Origin: Rhizobium binae
Lineage (GTDB): Bacteria > Pseudomonadota > Alphaproteobacteria > Rhizobiales > Rhizobiaceae
Assembly (NCBI RefSeq): GCF_017357225.1
Contig: NZ_CP071607.1
Span: 372,001-436,000 of the forward strand
Reading direction: 5' to 3'
DNA length: 64,000 nucleotides
A model generated the notes under the pieces. The model worked only from the letters and a program-made list of their open reading frames with translations. It ran no database searches and was not told the origin of the DNA. Of the stretch, positions 18,161 through 27,905 are shown piece by piece (position 1 is the stretch's first letter; every line of letters starts with the position of its first letter). A program made the position numbers and the translations under genes.

Positions 18161-19192
18161 ATGGATTATCGCAAGCTCGGTCCCAGCGGGACTGTCGTTA
18201 CCGCCTATTGCCTGGGCACCATGACCTTCGGGGCGGAGGCCGACGAAGCGGCCTCGCACAAGCTGCTCGACGATTATTTCGCCTGGGGCGGCAATTTCAT
18301 CGATACCGCCGATGTCTACAGCGCCGGCAAGTCGGAAGAGATCATCGGTCGCTGGCTGAAGGCGCGCCCGACGGAGGCCCGCCAGGCGATCGTCGCCACC
18401 AAGGGCCGGTTTCCGATGGGCAACGGGCCCAACGATATCGGCCTGTCGCGCCGCCATCTCGGTCAGGCACTCGACGATTCGCTGCGCCGGCTCGGCCTCG
18501 AGCAGATCGACCTCTACCAGATGCATGCCTGGGACGCGCTGACGCCGATCGAAGAGACGCTGCGTTTCCTCGACGACGCGGTTTCATCAGGCAAGATCGC
18601 CTATTACGGCTTTTCCAACTATGTCGGCTGGCACATCGCCAAGGCGTCGGAGATCGCGAAGGCGCGGGGTTATACACGTCCGGTGACGCTGCAGCCGCAA
18701 TACAGCCTGCTGGCGCGCGACATCGAGCTCGAAATCGTCGCCGCTTGCCAGGATGCCGGCATGGGCCTGTTGCCGTGGTCGCCGCTCGGCGGCGGCTGGC
18801 TGACCGGCAAGTACAAGCGCGACCAGATGCCGACCGGCGCCACCCGCCTCGGCGAGAACCCCAATCGCGGCAGCGAATCCTATGCGCCGCGCAACGCCCA
18901 GGAACGCACCTGGGCGATCATCGGCACGGTCGAAGAGATAGCCAAGGCCCGCGGCGTCAGCATGGCGCAGGTGGCTCTCGCCTGGACGGCGGCACAGCCG
19001 GCGGTCACCTCGGTCATTCTCGGCGCCCGCACGCCCGAGCAGCTTGCCGACAACCTCGGCGCCATGAAGGTCGAGCTATCCAACGGGGAAATGGCAAAGC
19101 TCAACGAGGTCAGCGCCCCGCAACCGATGGACTATCCCTACGGCAAGGGCGGCACCAACCAGCGCCACCGCAAGATCGAGGGCGGCCGCTGA
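18161..19192 (+). CDS. Aldo/keto reductase
   Basis: A 343-aa protein with a strong GGAGGAAGAA ribosome-binding site before the ATG at 18161. It has the AKR barrel with the catalytic tetrad elements FIDTADVYSAG (Asp, Tyr), IVATKGRF (Lys) and QMHAWD (His). The sequence YGFSNYVGWH and the NADPH-binding C-terminus (TSVILGARTPEQLADN) fit the YajO/Tas-like AKR group. The physiological substrate is unknown. A bidirectional terminator follows. Confidence 0.92.
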   Translation: MDYRKLGPSGTVVTAYCLGTMTFGAEADEAASHKLLDDYFAWGGNFIDTADVYSAGKSEEIIGRWLKARPTEARQAIVATKGRFPMGNGPNDIGLSRRHLGQALDDSLRRLGLEQIDLYQMHAWDALTPIEETLRFLDDAVSSGKIAYYGFSNYVGWHIAKASEIAKARGYTRPVTLQPQYSLLARDIELEIVAACQDAGMGLLPWSPLGGGWLTGKYKRDQMPTGATRLGENPNRGSESYAPRNAQERTWAIIGTVEEIAKARGVSMAQVALAWTAAQPAVTSVILGARTPEQLADNLGAMKVELSNGEMAKLNEVSAPQPMDYPYGKGGTNQRHRKIEGGR

Positions 19193-19213
19193 ACCTTGCG
19201 GCGAAAGTACGAG

Positions 19214-19240
19214 AAGCCGCCATGCTTCCATGGCGGCTTT
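19214..19240. terminator. Bidirectional hairpin between the aldo/keto reductase and minE
   Basis: A perfect 11-bp stem (AAGCCGCCATG / CATGGCGGCTT) with a CTTC loop lies between the convergent aldo/keto reductase gene and minE. T-rich sequence follows weakly on the plus strand (TTTCGG). Confidence 0.75.
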
Positions 19241-19272
19241 CGGAAAGGCTGACCGGTGCGTCGTCGTTGCCG

Positions 19273-19533
19273 TCAGGCGGCCTGTACGGCTGCGTTCAGG
19301 GGGATTTCGACGTCGATCTCGAGCGTCGAGACAAATTCGTTGCGGTCGATCGTCACCTGCACCTTGTCGTGGTCGAGTTCGACGTGCTTGGCGATCACCG
19401 CAAGGATTTCCTCGCGCAGCAGGCTGACCAGGTCCGATCCTGCCGAGGCGCGCTCGTGGGCGAGAAGCACCTGCAGGCGTTCGCGGGCGGCGGGCGCGGT
19501 TCTTTGCTTGTTGAAGAGACGGAAAATATTCAT
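19273..19533 (-). CDS. minE: Cell division topological specificity factor MinE
   Basis: An 86-aa protein beginning [20 protein letters not shown], the MinD-activating amphipathic N-terminus, followed by the topological-specificity domain ([33 protein letters not shown]). MinE stimulates MinD ATPase and restricts MinCD to the poles so that the Z ring forms at midcell. The start overlaps the minD stop by 4 bp. Confidence 0.97.
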   Translation of the reverse strand: MNIFRLFNKQRTAPAARERLQVLLAHERASAGSDLVSLLREEILAVIAKHVELDHDKVQVTIDRNEFVSTLEIDVEIPLNAAVQAA

Positions 19534-20345
19534 GCCGCCCTCCGTCCGAAAAGCTTGCCGAAAATATTGCGCTTTTCCTCGGGGATGGCGATCGGCAGGG
19601 TCTCGCCGGCGAGACGGCGTGCGGCATCGAAATAGGCCATGGCAGCCGGGCTGCGGCTTTCGGCCAGCGTGACCGGCGCACCGACGTTGGAGGCGCGCAG
19701 CACATCCATGCTCTCAGGCACGATGCCAAGCAGCGGAATGGACAGGATTTCCAGAACGTCGTCGACCTTCAACATGTCGCCGCGTTCGGCGCGGTTGGCG
19801 TCGTAGCGGGTCAGCAGCAGGTGCTTTTCCATTCGCTCGCCGCGTTCGGCCTTGGCGGTCTTGGCGTCGAGCAGGCCGATGATGCGGTCGGAATCGCGCA
19901 CCGACGAAACTTCCGGGTTGGTGACGACGACGGCAACGTCGGCATGGCGCATGGCAAGTGTCGCGCCGCGCTCGATGCCGGCGGGGCTGTCGCAGATAAT
20001 CCAGTCGAAATAGCGCTTCAGATCGTTGATGACGCGCTCGACGCCCTCGGCCGTCAGGTTGTCCTTGTCGCGCGTCTGCGACGCCGGCAGCAGGAACAGC
20101 GTCTCCAGCCGCTTGTCGCGGATCAGCGCCTGGGTGAGCTTGGCGTCGCCCTGGATGACGTTGATGAGGTCGTAGACGACCCGGCGTTCGGCCCCCATCA
20201 CCAGGTCGAGATTGCGCAAGCCGACGTCGAAGTCGACGACGACGACCTTTTCATTGCGTTGCGCCAGCGCCGCGCCCAATGCGGCGGTCGAGGTGGTCTT
20301 TCCGACCCCGCCCTTGCCTGACGTGACGACGATCACTTTCCCCAT
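19530..20345 (-). CDS. minD: Septum-site determining ATPase MinD
   Basis: A 271-aa protein: [18 protein letters not shown] contains the deviant Walker A motif (KGGVGKTT), followed by [17 protein letters not shown] and CDSPAGIE. The C-terminal helix region (LFGRR) fits a membrane-targeting sequence. The ATG at 20345 is used because the family begins at the Walker strand. It is the middle gene of minCDE. Confidence 0.97.
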   Translation of the reverse strand: MGKVIVVTSGKGGVGKTTSTAALGAALAQRNEKVVVVDFDVGLRNLDLVMGAERRVVYDLINVIQGDAKLTQALIRDKRLETLFLLPASQTRDKDNLTAEGVERVINDLKRYFDWIICDSPAGIERGATLAMRHADVAVVVTNPEVSSVRDSDRIIGLLDAKTAKAERGERMEKHLLLTRYDANRAERGDMLKVDDVLEILSIPLLGIVPESMDVLRASNVGAPVTLAESRSPAAMAYFDAARRLAGETLPIAIPEEKRNIFGKLFGRRAA

Positions 20346-20428
20346 TTCTCTCTCCTTTGCCGTGCCGCAATAATTCAAGTGTTACGCCGCGTCCTTTGCG
20401 CGTCTTTTGAGGACGCGCGGCGCTGTGG

Positions 20429-21151
20429 TCAGATCAGTTTTTCCGCCATGATCGCATCGTCTTCGAGCCAGAGCTGGACGGCCTGTCCGCGAAGATTTGG
20501 CGCCATGTCTTCCGCCATCTTGTAGATACCGTCGATTGCGACCAGCTCGGCCTCGAGCTTGCGACAGAAGATCCGTGCCGAGGCGTTGCCGATCGATCCC
20601 GCCATGGCACGGCCGCGCAGTGCCCCGTAGATATGGACCGAGCCTCCGGCGATGACCTCGGCGCCCGAGGCGACCGACCCGACGATGGTGACGTCGCCTT
20701 CCGGAAAGATCACCGATTGCCCGGAGCGCACCGGCTCGCGAATGACGATCGATTGCGTCGTTGCCGGGCGAATCTCCGGAGCCGACGGCTTGCTCGACGA
20801 TTCGACAGGCTCGCTCGCCTGAACCTCGATGTCGGAAGCGGAGCGGCCGCCTTTGAGCGCCGGCGGCATGCCTGCGCCGAGAAGGGACGGCCGCGCGCCT
20901 TCGATGCCCATGATGCTGACATTGCGCTTGCCGAGCTCGGCAATGAGCTCCTTCAGCTGCGGCTTGTCGATTTGCAGGTCCGTCACATCGAGCACTACGG
21001 GGCGTCCCAGGAAGAAGCCGGCCGAACGTGCGGCCAGATCGTCCAGCCTCGCCAGCCAATCGTCGAACGGAAGGTCCGGGGAGAGCATGACGGCCAGGAA
21101 GGAGCGGCCCTTGATGCGGATAGAGCGAGCGTCTGTTAGCACTTTGGTCAT
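20429..21151 (-). CDS. minC: Septum formation inhibitor MinC
   Basis: About 240 aa. The N-terminal FtsZ-inhibiting domain (IRIKGRSFLAVMLSPD, FLGRPVVLDVTDLQI) is joined by a Ser/Pro-rich linker to the beta-helical MinD-binding domain (GDVTIVGSVASGAEVIAGGSVHIYG, RGRAMAGSIGN, IFCRKLEAELVAI). The frame is open to an ATG at 21199, which would add 16 residues; 21151 is chosen because its MTKVLTDARSIRIKG matches the usual MinC beginning. It is first in the minCDE operon. Confidence 0.94.
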   Translation of the reverse strand: MTKVLTDARSIRIKGRSFLAVMLSPDLPFDDWLARLDDLAARSAGFFLGRPVVLDVTDLQIDKPQLKELIAELGKRNVSIMGIEGARPSLLGAGMPPALKGGRSASDIEVQASEPVESSSKPSAPEIRPATTQSIVIREPVRSGQSVIFPEGDVTIVGSVASGAEVIAGGSVHIYGALRGRAMAGSIGNASARIFCRKLEAELVAIDGIYKMAEDMAPNLRGQAVQLWLEDDAIMAEKLI

Positions 21152-21559
21152 CTGTGTGAAGAAATCGTTGACCATGTCTACCGCCGACATGGTTAACAAA
21201 AAGTTAACGCCGCTTCGAAATTCCCTAACGTAATGCCGCTTCCTTCCGTCGAGGATTTTACTTAAGTGGATGAAATAGTTGAATTAAAGCAAGGATGAAT
21301 GATCCTCACATATGACTGGAATGGTGATCTGTAGCTCGGTAGCCACGTCCATAGCCTCGCCGCAGTTCTTAGCGCTGCGTTAACCGCTCGGCGACTCGCC
21401 CTATGCGCCTGCACCCATCCCTTTCGGCAATGACGGTGCAGAGCCGGGATCTCATTCCTCCGCTTTTCGCCCGCGATCCGTTTGACTGCATCAACTGCGG
21501 CTTCGATCAGACGCTCCGACATCGCCTGATCGGTCATGATGCGAGAGATGGTTACGGCA
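21152..21559. other. Intergenic region upstream of minC
   Basis: About 400 bp with the minC 5' region at its left edge (AACATGGTTAACAAAAAGTTAACG) and no supported gene. A minus-strand frame of 91 codons (21262-21537) has no recognisable relatives and no clear ribosome-binding site. Confidence 0.5.
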
Positions 21560-22423
21560 CCCGAACGGCTTCATCCATGATGATGGCACCACCAGCCGCT
21601 TCAGCGGCGATCATTTCTTCATGACGACGACGACGCTTGCCGCCGGGGTGCTGACCCATTTCGAATTCCGCGCCCAGACGCTCTGGCCCGAACTCGACGT
21701 CTGCTTCGCCTCCTCGACTGACCAATGGGCGCAGATGGCCGTTGCCGGGCCGAAGTCGCGCGCGATCCTCTCGGAGGCCGTCGACGAGGATGTTTCCGAT
21801 GCGTTCTTCCCCTTGATGAGCGCCCGCAAGGTGTCGCTATTTGCAGGCCGCCTCGAAGGCCGGCTCTTCCGGATCTCCTTCTCGGGCGAACTGGCTTACG
21901 AGTTGGCGGTCCCGGCCGGCTACGGCGAAACCGTTGCCGATGCCATCGTGGCGGCGGGCGAAAACATGGCATCTCAGCCTATGGCATCGAAGCGCTCGGC
22001 GTCATGCGCATCGAAAAGGGCCACGTCACCCATGCCGAGATCAACGGCACGGTCACCCCCAACGATCTCGGTTTCGGCCGCATGGTTTCATCAACCAAGC
22101 CGGATTTCATCGGCAAGGCGATGCTCGCCCGCGACGGCCTTCAGGACCCCGAGCGCCCGCGCCTCGTCGGCGTCAAGCCGTTCAATCCGGCGAGCAGCTT
22201 CCGCACCGGCTCGCATATCCTTGCCGAGGGCACTGCGGCGGCACTCGAAAACGATCAGGGCTGCGTCACATCGAGCGCCTTCTCGCCGACGCTCGGCCAT
22301 ACGATCGGCCTGGCGCTCGTCAAGCGCGGGCCGGAGCGCATCGGCGAAAAGGTGACGGTCTGGAACGGCCTGCGCAATGAATTCATCGATGCGGTGCAAA
22401 GCAATGTGGAGAAGGGCGTTTGA
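21560..22423 (+). pseudogene. soxA: Remnant of sarcosine oxidase alpha subunit (soxA), C-terminal aminomethyltransferase domain
   Basis: The 5' part reads GFIHDDGTTSRF, HFFMTTTT, FRAQTLWPELDV, QWAQMAVAGPKSRAIL and FSGELAYELAVPAGYGE. Near 21965 the frame shifts, then continues YGIEALGVMRIEKGHVTHAE, MLARDGLQDPERPRLVGVKP and GHTIGLALVKRG to the stop at 22423. This is the GcvT-like tetrahydrofolate-binding C-terminal third of SoxA. The N-terminal FAD/NAD domains are absent and no soxB/D/G genes are adjacent, so the locus is dead. Confidence 0.87.
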
Positions 22424-22719
22424 AATATTGCGCAAATCGGTCTTGCGCGGACGATCGAGACGGCGTGGCGCAGGCATGAACGCGGCAACAAATTCCCATT
22501 CGCGATCTGTGGCGTCGCTTGCGTACCGGCTCGTCCGGCGCTCGTAGTGCCGCCGGGTGGTTTCAGTCTAGGCCATCGTGGTCTCCACCGAATCTTCGCA
22601 AATCCGACAGACTCACAACTGACTGAAATCACCCAATTCTTTTTGAGGCAGACTCTGAGGGAAGACAAAGCAGATTGGAGAGCTGGAGCAGCGGTAGGCC
22701 GCGCCAATACCTCTTTCCA
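22424..22719. other. Degraded spacer between two pseudogenes
   Basis: About 300 bp without a gene that can be supported. Short frames exist on both strands but none shows a recognisable domain or ribosome-binding site. Confidence 0.45.
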
Positions 22720-22930
22720 GTCGCCGGGTTCCGCTCATTTCGATCGGGATCGCCCTCATCCTTGGCGCCATGCTTGTCCTGGAGCATGTCCCAAACGATG
22801 GCCGGTTCCGGGTGCCGCGGTTGTCGCCACCTTGTCGTATAGCCTGTATCTGACTCACAAGTCGGCGTTCCATGTCGATAGGCTTGGCTTCGGAGAGGAG
22901 AACCTCCAGGGCGGCATCGGCTCCCGATGA
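22720..22930 (+). pseudogene. Acyltransferase-3 family membrane protein remnant
   Basis: One frame gives a transmembrane-like segment PLISIGIALILGAMLVLEHV, then NDGRFRVP. After a shift near 22805 the text continues GAAVVATLSYSLYLTHKSAF. The SYSLYLTHK motif is typical of the last TM segments of acyltransferase-3 proteins such as OpgC/Oac. Only about 70 codons remain. It marks the left edge of the copper island. Confidence 0.6.
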
Positions 22931-23050
22931 TCTGAATCCTTCCGGATCCGCCGCGGGGGTTGCTGGCACACACACAGGATTTCGCGCGTCGCCGGAGGCG
23001 CTCTGGGAAGCCGTCGAAGCCGCGGAGTTCCATTTTGTGCAGGATCGGAC

Positions 23051-23081
23051 TTGACCTTCCCATGGTTGGAAACCCCATATC
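23051..23081 (+). promoter_or_regulatory. HmrR/CueR-type promoter 1 (copZ)
   Basis: TTGACC (23051-23056) and CATATC (23076-23081) are separated by 19 bp, the abnormally long spacer of MerR-family promoters. The dyad CCTTCC-N7-GGAAAC (23055-23073) overlies the spacer. It lies 28 bp upstream of the CopZ-like start. Confidence 0.78.
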
Positions 23082-23108
23082 GGAGCGGTCACACGATTGG
23101 AGACCACC

Positions 23109-23309
23109 ATGTACGAATTCGAAATCCAGAATATGACCTGCGGCCATTGCGCGAGCACGGTGGAAAGGGCGATCAAGACGGCCGATCCGGAAGCTTCCGC
23201 CAGCATCGATCTTGCAGCCAGGACTGCCAAGGTTGAGACGAAGGATCCAGCCGCGATCAACACGGCCATCGAGAAAGCGGGTTATCCGTCCAGCTTCAGG
23301 CAGATTTGA
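23109..23309 (+). CDS. copZ: Copper chaperone, heavy-metal-associated domain (CopZ-like)
   Basis: A 66-aa single HMA domain: MYEFEIQNMTCGHCASTVER carries the MxCxxC copper site (MTCGHC), with the second half VETKDPAAINTAIEKAGY. Such proteins deliver Cu(I) in the cytoplasm to CopA ATPases. The ATG at 23109 is preferred over an upstream TTG because GGAG is properly spaced. It sits behind a CueR-type promoter, so copper induction is expected. Confidence 0.92.
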   Translation: MYEFEIQNMTCGHCASTVERAIKTADPEASASIDLAARTAKVETKDPAAINTAIEKAGYPSSFRQI

Positions 23310-23363
23310 TTTCGCAGCGGACCGCCTGGTTGACCAGATGTTCCGCGCCGAAGTCCCAAACGG

Positions 23364-24038
23364 TCACCGGGGTGACTCATAGGTCTGCGGCGACTGTCGA
23401 TATGCCTCCTCACAGCGCGGCGAACAAAACCACGGCCCCTGCGGCGCGGCCCGTCTATAGGATGAATACGGTGCATGCATCTTGCACACCGGGTCGATCC
23501 AGGCCGGGTCAGCCGACGGAGCAAGCTCGATCTCATAGAGAGGGACTTCGTCGGCCACGGATCTAAGCGCCACCATCCCGAGGTCTCGCACCAGGATGCC
23601 TCGGGCGACAGCCGCCTCGGCAATGGCTTGAGTGGCAAGCAATTGACCGGGAGACGCCAATGCGGCGATTCGTGCCGCAATGTTGACGGTCGATCCAAAG
23701 AGATCGCCACCTCTACTGATGACCGGTCCATGGTTCAGCCCCGCCCGGGTGAGCGGCAGCCGTGGTTCCCTACGGCATGCCTGCAACAGCGTTCCGAGTA
23801 CCTGGATCGCTGTTTCGGGCTCAGGAAACGAGATCATTGCCTCATCTCCGATCCATTTGATCGGGGGCTCATAGCCGCTCAGGGCGTCGCGGACCATGCT
23901 CTCGAATATCTCAAGCACGTCGAGCGCGGCTGCGTCTCCATAAATGTCCGCAATCGCGCTGAATCCCGCGATATCTATGAAAGCAACGGTGGCCTGTGCT
24001 TTAACCGAATCCTCTCGCTGCCTCGAATGGCTGTCCAT
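23364..24038 (-). CDS. Class III adenylate/guanylate cyclase domain fused to a YHS metal-binding domain
   Basis: A 224-aa protein with AGGAG upstream of the ATG at 24038. The cyclase homology domain includes [32 protein letters not shown] (second metal-binding Asp) and [21 protein letters not shown]. The last 40 residues are a YHS-type domain, [20 protein letters not shown] and [17 protein letters not shown], with three cysteines. YHS domains bind metals and occur in copper proteins. The gene is divergent from copA. A metal-responsive nucleotide cyclase is a reasonable inference; activity is untested. Confidence 0.82.
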   Translation of the reverse strand: MDSHSRQREDSVKAQATVAFIDIAGFSAIADIYGDAAALDVLEIFESMVRDALSGYEPPIKWIGDEAMISFPEPETAIQVLGTLLQACRREPRLPLTRAGLNHGPVISRGGDLFGSTVNIAARIAALASPGQLLATQAIAEAAVARGILVRDLGMVALRSVADEVPLYEIELAPSADPAWIDPVCKMHAPYSSYRRAAPQGPWFCSPRCEEAYRQSPQTYESPR

Positions 24039-24156
24039 CACCGCTCCTATCGGCGCTTGAAAGCGCTGCTGGAAGTTACGAAAATCTCCACATCGATCAT
24101 CGAAGATATCAAGACCGAACTCAAGCAAGACGCCATTTCGGAAAACAAGGCGCCCC

Positions 24157-24187
24157 TTGACCTTCCTACCATGGGAAGGATTACCTA
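24157..24187 (+). promoter_or_regulatory. HmrR/CueR-type promoter 2 (copA)
   Basis: TTGACC (24157-24162), a 19-bp spacer and TACCTA (24182-24187). The spacer holds a perfect dyad CCTTCC-TACCATG-GGAAGG (24161-24179). A start near 24195 excludes the in-frame ATG at 24189 as the copA start. Confidence 0.85.
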
Positions 24188-24215
24188 TATGTGCAGTTCA
24201 ACAAGGGACGTTCCC

Positions 24216-26690
24216 ATGACTGCAGCTTCCAAGATCGAGAAATTGACCTCGTTACCCATTCCGACCGAGTTCGGGATCGAGGGCATGTCGTGCGCGTCGT
24301 GCGTGGCCAGAGTGGAACGGGCAATCAAGGCCGTTCCCGGCGTCGACGCGGCGTCGGTGAACCTCGCCACTGAACGTGCGACGGTGACATTCAAGGACAC
24401 GGTGGACGCGACCGCTGTCCTGCAAGCCATAGAAGGCGCCGGTTACGAGGCCCGGATCGACACTCTCGAGATGGTTGTCGAGGGCATGACCTGTGCCTCG
24501 TGTGTATCCCGTGTCGAGCGTGCTCTGAAGGCCGTGCCTGGCGTGGTCGACGCGGCCGTCAATCTGGCGACCGAGAAGGCGACGGTTCGCTACGCGGCGG
24601 GTACGGCGTCCGTCCGCGCATTGGAGAGCGCCATCCGAACAGCCGGATACGAGCCCAGATCCGAAATCCAGACGCATCAGTCCGCGGCCGCCGACCGCCG
24701 CGACGTCGAGATGCGTTCGCTCGCGGTCCGACTTGTCTTATCCGCCATTCTCACCCTGCCGCTGTTCGTGATCGAAATGGGCTCGCACTTCATCCCGGGC
24801 GTCCACGAGCTCGTCATGGACACTATCGGGATGCGGGAGAGCCTGTACCTGCAGTTCGCGCTGGCAACCGTCGTCCTGTTCGGGCCTGGTCTGGCGTTCT
24901 TTCGGAAGGGCGTTCCCAATCTCCTCCGGCTGGCTCCCGACATGAACTCGCTGGTAGTGCTCGGGACCACCGCGGCCTGGGCCTATTCCGCCGTGGCGAC
25001 ATTCGTCCCGGCCGCCCTGCCTCCAGGAACTGTGAACGTCTATTACGAGGCGGCAGCCGTCATTGTGACCCTCATACTGCTCGGCCGCTATCTCGAGGCT
25101 CGCGCGAAGGGAAAGACGAGCCAGGCGATCAGGCGCCTGCTCGGCCTGCAGGCCAAGACTGCCTTCGTGGAGCGGGCCGGCAAATTCGAGGAAGTCTCGA
25201 TCGAGGAGGTCGTGGTCGGGGACGTGATCCGCATCCGCCCCGGCGAGAAGGTTCCGGTGGACGGCACGGTGGTCTCCGGCAATTCGTACGTCGACGAGGC
25301 CATGATCACCGGGGAACCCGTCCCTGTAGCGAAGTCCGTTGGAAGCGATGTGGTCGGCGGCACGATCAACAAGATGGGCTCGTTCACATTCCGCGCGACG
25401 AAGGTCGGCGCCGACACGGTTCTCGCCCAGATCGTCCGTATGGTCGAGGCCGCGCAAGGGGCCAAGCTGCCGATCCAGGCTCTGGTGGACAGGGTGACAA
25501 GCTGGTTCGTTCCCGCTGTCATCCTCGCCGCGTTGCTGACGTTCGGCGCGTGGATGATCCTCGGACCCACCCCGGCCCTAAGCTTCGCGCTGGTCAACGC
25601 CGTGGCCGTCCTGATCATCGCCTGCCCCTGCGCGATGGGGCTCGCGACGCCGACGTCGATCATGGTCGGCACGGGCCGCGCGGCCGAGCTTGGGATCCTG
25701 TTTCGCAGGGGCGAAGCGCTGCAGAGCCTGCGTGAGGCCCGCATCGTCGCCCTGGACAAGACCGGAACGCTGACGAAAGGCGAGCCGGAGCTGACCGATA
25801 TCCGGGTCGCCGAAGGCTTCCGGCGCGAGGAGGTGCTCGCCTGGGTCGCAAGCATCGAGGCGCTGTCGGAGCATCCGATCGCCGAAGCCATCGTGAAGGC
25901 CGCCGAGGCAGAGGGACTGGCGCTCGGCGGCGTGGAAGGATTCGAGGCGTCTCCGGGATATGGCGTGAAAGGATCCGTCGCCGGCCGGTCGCTGCTCGTC
26001 GGCGCGGATCGGGCGCTGGTTCGCGCGGGAGTGTCCGTGGAAGGTTTCGCCCCGCTCGCCGAGGAACTCTCCAGCAAGGGAGGATCGCCCATCTATGTCG
26101 CCGTTGACGGCAAGCTTGCGGCGATCGTGGCGGTATCAGACCCCGTCAAGGAGACGACGCCCGAAGCGATCAGGTCCCTGCATGCCCTTGGCCTCGAAGT
26201 GGCGATGATCACGGGAGACAACCGTCGCACCGCGGAGGCCGTCGCCGCCCAGCTCGGCATCGATAGGGTAATCGCGGAGGTGCGTCCGGAAGGCAAGGTT
26301 GAGGCCGTCAAGCGGCTGCGCGAAGGCGGCAAGGTCGCCTTTGTCGGCGATGGCATCAACGACGCCCCGGCCCTCACGCAGGCGGACGTGGGACTCGCCG
26401 TCGGCACAGGCACTGACGTCGCCATCGAGAGCGCCGATGTGGTGCTGATGTCCGGAGACCTCACCGGCGTCGTCAGGGCCGTCGGGCTGAGCCGCGCGAC
26501 GATCCGCAACATCAAGCAGAACCTGTTCTGGGCGTTCGTCTACAACGCCGGCCTCGTGCCCGTTGCGGCCGGCCTCCTCTATCCGGTCAACGGCACCCTG
26601 CTTTCGCCGGTCTTTGCCGCCGGCGCGATGGCAATGTCGAGCGTGTTCGTCCTCTGCAACGCCCTTCGCCTTCGCCGTATCCAACCTTGA
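24216..26690 (+). CDS. copA: Cu(I)-translocating P1B-1-type ATPase, CopA
   Basis: An 824-aa protein. Two N-terminal HMA domains carry GMSCASC (about residue 23) and GMTCASC (about residue 90). Eight TM segments follow, with the ion-pathway CPC motif ([13 protein letters not shown], first Cys about residue 470), the phosphorylation motif DKTGTLT (about D514), SEHPIAEAI and [10 protein letters not shown]. It exports Cu(I) from cytoplasm to periplasm. The start at 24216 lies 12 bp after AAGGGA and downstream of the promoter. HmrR is encoded 54 bp downstream. Confidence 0.96.
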   Translation: MTAASKIEKLTSLPIPTEFGIEGMSCASCVARVERAIKAVPGVDAASVNLATERATVTFKDTVDATAVLQAIEGAGYEARIDTLEMVVEGMTCASCVSRVERALKAVPGVVDAAVNLATEKATVRYAAGTASVRALESAIRTAGYEPRSEIQTHQSAAADRRDVEMRSLAVRLVLSAILTLPLFVIEMGSHFIPGVHELVMDTIGMRESLYLQFALATVVLFGPGLAFFRKGVPNLLRLAPDMNSLVVLGTTAAWAYSAVATFVPAALPPGTVNVYYEAAAVIVTLILLGRYLEARAKGKTSQAIRRLLGLQAKTAFVERAGKFEEVSIEEVVVGDVIRIRPGEKVPVDGTVVSGNSYVDEAMITGEPVPVAKSVGSDVVGGTINKMGSFTFRATKVGADTVLAQIVRMVEAAQGAKLPIQALVDRVTSWFVPAVILAALLTFGAWMILGPTPALSFALVNAVAVLIIACPCAMGLATPTSIMVGTGRAAELGILFRRGEALQSLREARIVALDKTGTLTKGEPELTDIRVAEGFRREEVLAWVASIEALSEHPIAEAIVKAAEAEGLALGGVEGFEASPGYGVKGSVAGRSLLVGADRALVRAGVSVEGFAPLAEELSSKGGSPIYVAVDGKLAAIVAVSDPVKETTPEAIRSLHALGLEVAMITGDNRRTAEAVAAQLGIDRVIAEVRPEGKVEAVKRLREGGKVAFVGDGINDAPALTQADVGLAVGTGTDVAIESADVVLMSGDLTGVVRAVGLSRATIRNIKQNLFWAFVYNAGLVPVAAGLLYPVNGTLLSPVFAAGAMAMSSVFVLCNALRLRRIQP

Positions 26691-26743
26691 AGAATGCAGA
26701 GCGTGGCCATCGGCTGCGCGCCACACGTCGACAGGAGCACAGA

Positions 26744-27196
26744 ATGAACATTGGAGAGGCCGCAAAGGCGAGCGGAGTTTCCGCCAAAATGATCCGGTAT
26801 TATGAGCAGATCGGACTGATCACGCCCGCGCACAGGACACAGTCCAGCTACCGGACCTACACTGACAACGACGTCCACACGCTCCGTTTCGTCCGCGGAG
26901 CACGCGACCTTGGCTTCTCGGTCGAGCAGATGAGGACGCTGCTGGCGCTTTGGCGCGACCGGACGCGGGCCAGCGCCGACGTGAAGGCGATCGCGCTGGA
27001 ACACGTTGCCGAGTTGGAACGGAAGGCGGCGGCGATCATTGCGATGACCAAAACGCTCAAACACCTCGCCAGCCACTGCCACGGCGACGACCGGCCCGAT
27101 TGTCCGATCATCGACGAGATTGCCAACTCGGGCGCAGGGAGCGACCTGCCTTCCATCGATACGAGATTCGGCGTCAACGGGTTAAGGGCCGAGTAG
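26744..27196 (+). CDS. hmrR: Copper-responsive MerR-family activator HmrR/CueR
   Basis: A 150-aa protein: an N-terminal winged HTH (MNIGEAAKASGVSAKMIRYY, SYRTYTDNDVHTLRFVRGA), a dimerisation helix and a C-terminal metal loop CHGDDRPDC. The two cysteines fall at residues 112 and 120, the same numbers as the Cu(I) ligands in E. coli CueR. AGGAG lies 7 bp upstream. It should activate the three 19-bp-spacer promoters in this island by untwisting them when Cu(I) is bound. Confidence 0.94.
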   Translation: MNIGEAAKASGVSAKMIRYYEQIGLITPAHRTQSSYRTYTDNDVHTLRFVRGARDLGFSVEQMRTLLALWRDRTRASADVKAIALEHVAELERKAAAIIAMTKTLKHLASHCHGDDRPDCPIIDEIANSGAGSDLPSIDTRFGVNGLRAE

Positions 27197-27215
27197 CGAA
27201 ACGCAATCGGCGCCC

Positions 27216-27764
27216 TCACCGGTGGATCCTGAACGCCGCGTGGCACGTCGTGCAGGTCTGCAGCATCAGGTGGAAGACGTGCTCTGCGGGGATGGAGGAA
27301 AGTTCCGCCTCGCTCCGGACGTGAATCCCAAGCGGACCTCCGCCCATCGGTTCGCCGGGTTTCATCCGCATGCGCTCGGTCATCGGTCCTGGGTTGGCTT
27401 CACCCGCTGCGTCGAGCGCCAGTGCGTAGTTCCGCAGGTCATCGGCGAGACGGTCGAAGCGGTTGCGCTCCTGGACGATGTCCGGTTTCGCCTTCGACCT
27501 CGGATCGCCCATACCGTCGGCGAAGTGGCCGGCCAATACCGAGCCGGATCGGTCCACGATGACGTCGGCCGCCCGCCTGAACTCCGTCGATGAATAGGAC
27601 TCGGGAGCCCGGAACATATCTGAGATGGTCTTTGCTGCGTCGGACATCGCCTTCATGTCGGCCTGCCGGAGCGCGACGACATCGTCTTCCGCAGGCGCCG
27701 ACGGGGCGATTACGGAGCTGATAGCAATGAGGCCGAGGACGAGAGCCGTTCTTGAAGTGGTCAA
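27216..27764 (-). CDS. Periplasmic cytochrome c' family protein
   Basis: A 182-aa product if it starts at TTG 27764, which has GAGG upstream and gives a clean signal peptide (TTSRTALVLGLIAISSVIA ending APAEDD). An ATG 90 bp further upstream would bury the signal. The C-terminus has the class II cytochrome c haem motif CTTCH (LQTCTTCHAAFR), as in four-helix cytochromes c'. It is convergent with hmrR. Electron transfer or binding of NO or copper-linked ligands is possible. Confidence 0.8.
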   Translation of the reverse strand: MTTSRTALVLGLIAISSVIAPSAPAEDDVVALRQADMKAMSDAAKTISDMFRAPESYSSTEFRRAADVIVDRSGSVLAGHFADGMGDPRSKAKPDIVQERNRFDRLADDLRNYALALDAAGEANPGPMTERMRMKPGEPMGGGPLGIHVRSEAELSSIPAEHVFHLMLQTCTTCHAAFRIHR

Positions 27765-27905
27765 AGGAACCTCGCGCAGGTGATGGGCAGTCGATCGTGG
27801 TGACCGGATCCGGAGATGCCGGAAGACATCGCCGAATCCTAATCGATGATCCATCGTATTGCCGCGAAGTTGAGCGAAAAGAGGGCGCACCGCGCCCTCT
27901 TCCAG

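Noticed and set aside
21262..21537. 91-codon minus-strand frame upstream of minC
   Set aside because: It begins plausibly (MTDQAMSERLIEAAVDAVKR) but degenerates, has no ribosome-binding site and no recognised family.
22613..23269. 218-codon minus-strand frame over the acyltransferase remnant and copZ
   Set aside because: It runs antisense through the CopZ gene and its promoter and shows no family features.
24189..24215. ATG at 24189 as an upstream start for copA
   Set aside because: It overlaps the -10 region of the HmrR promoter, so a transcript starting near 24195 would not contain it; 24216 has a better-placed AAGGGA.
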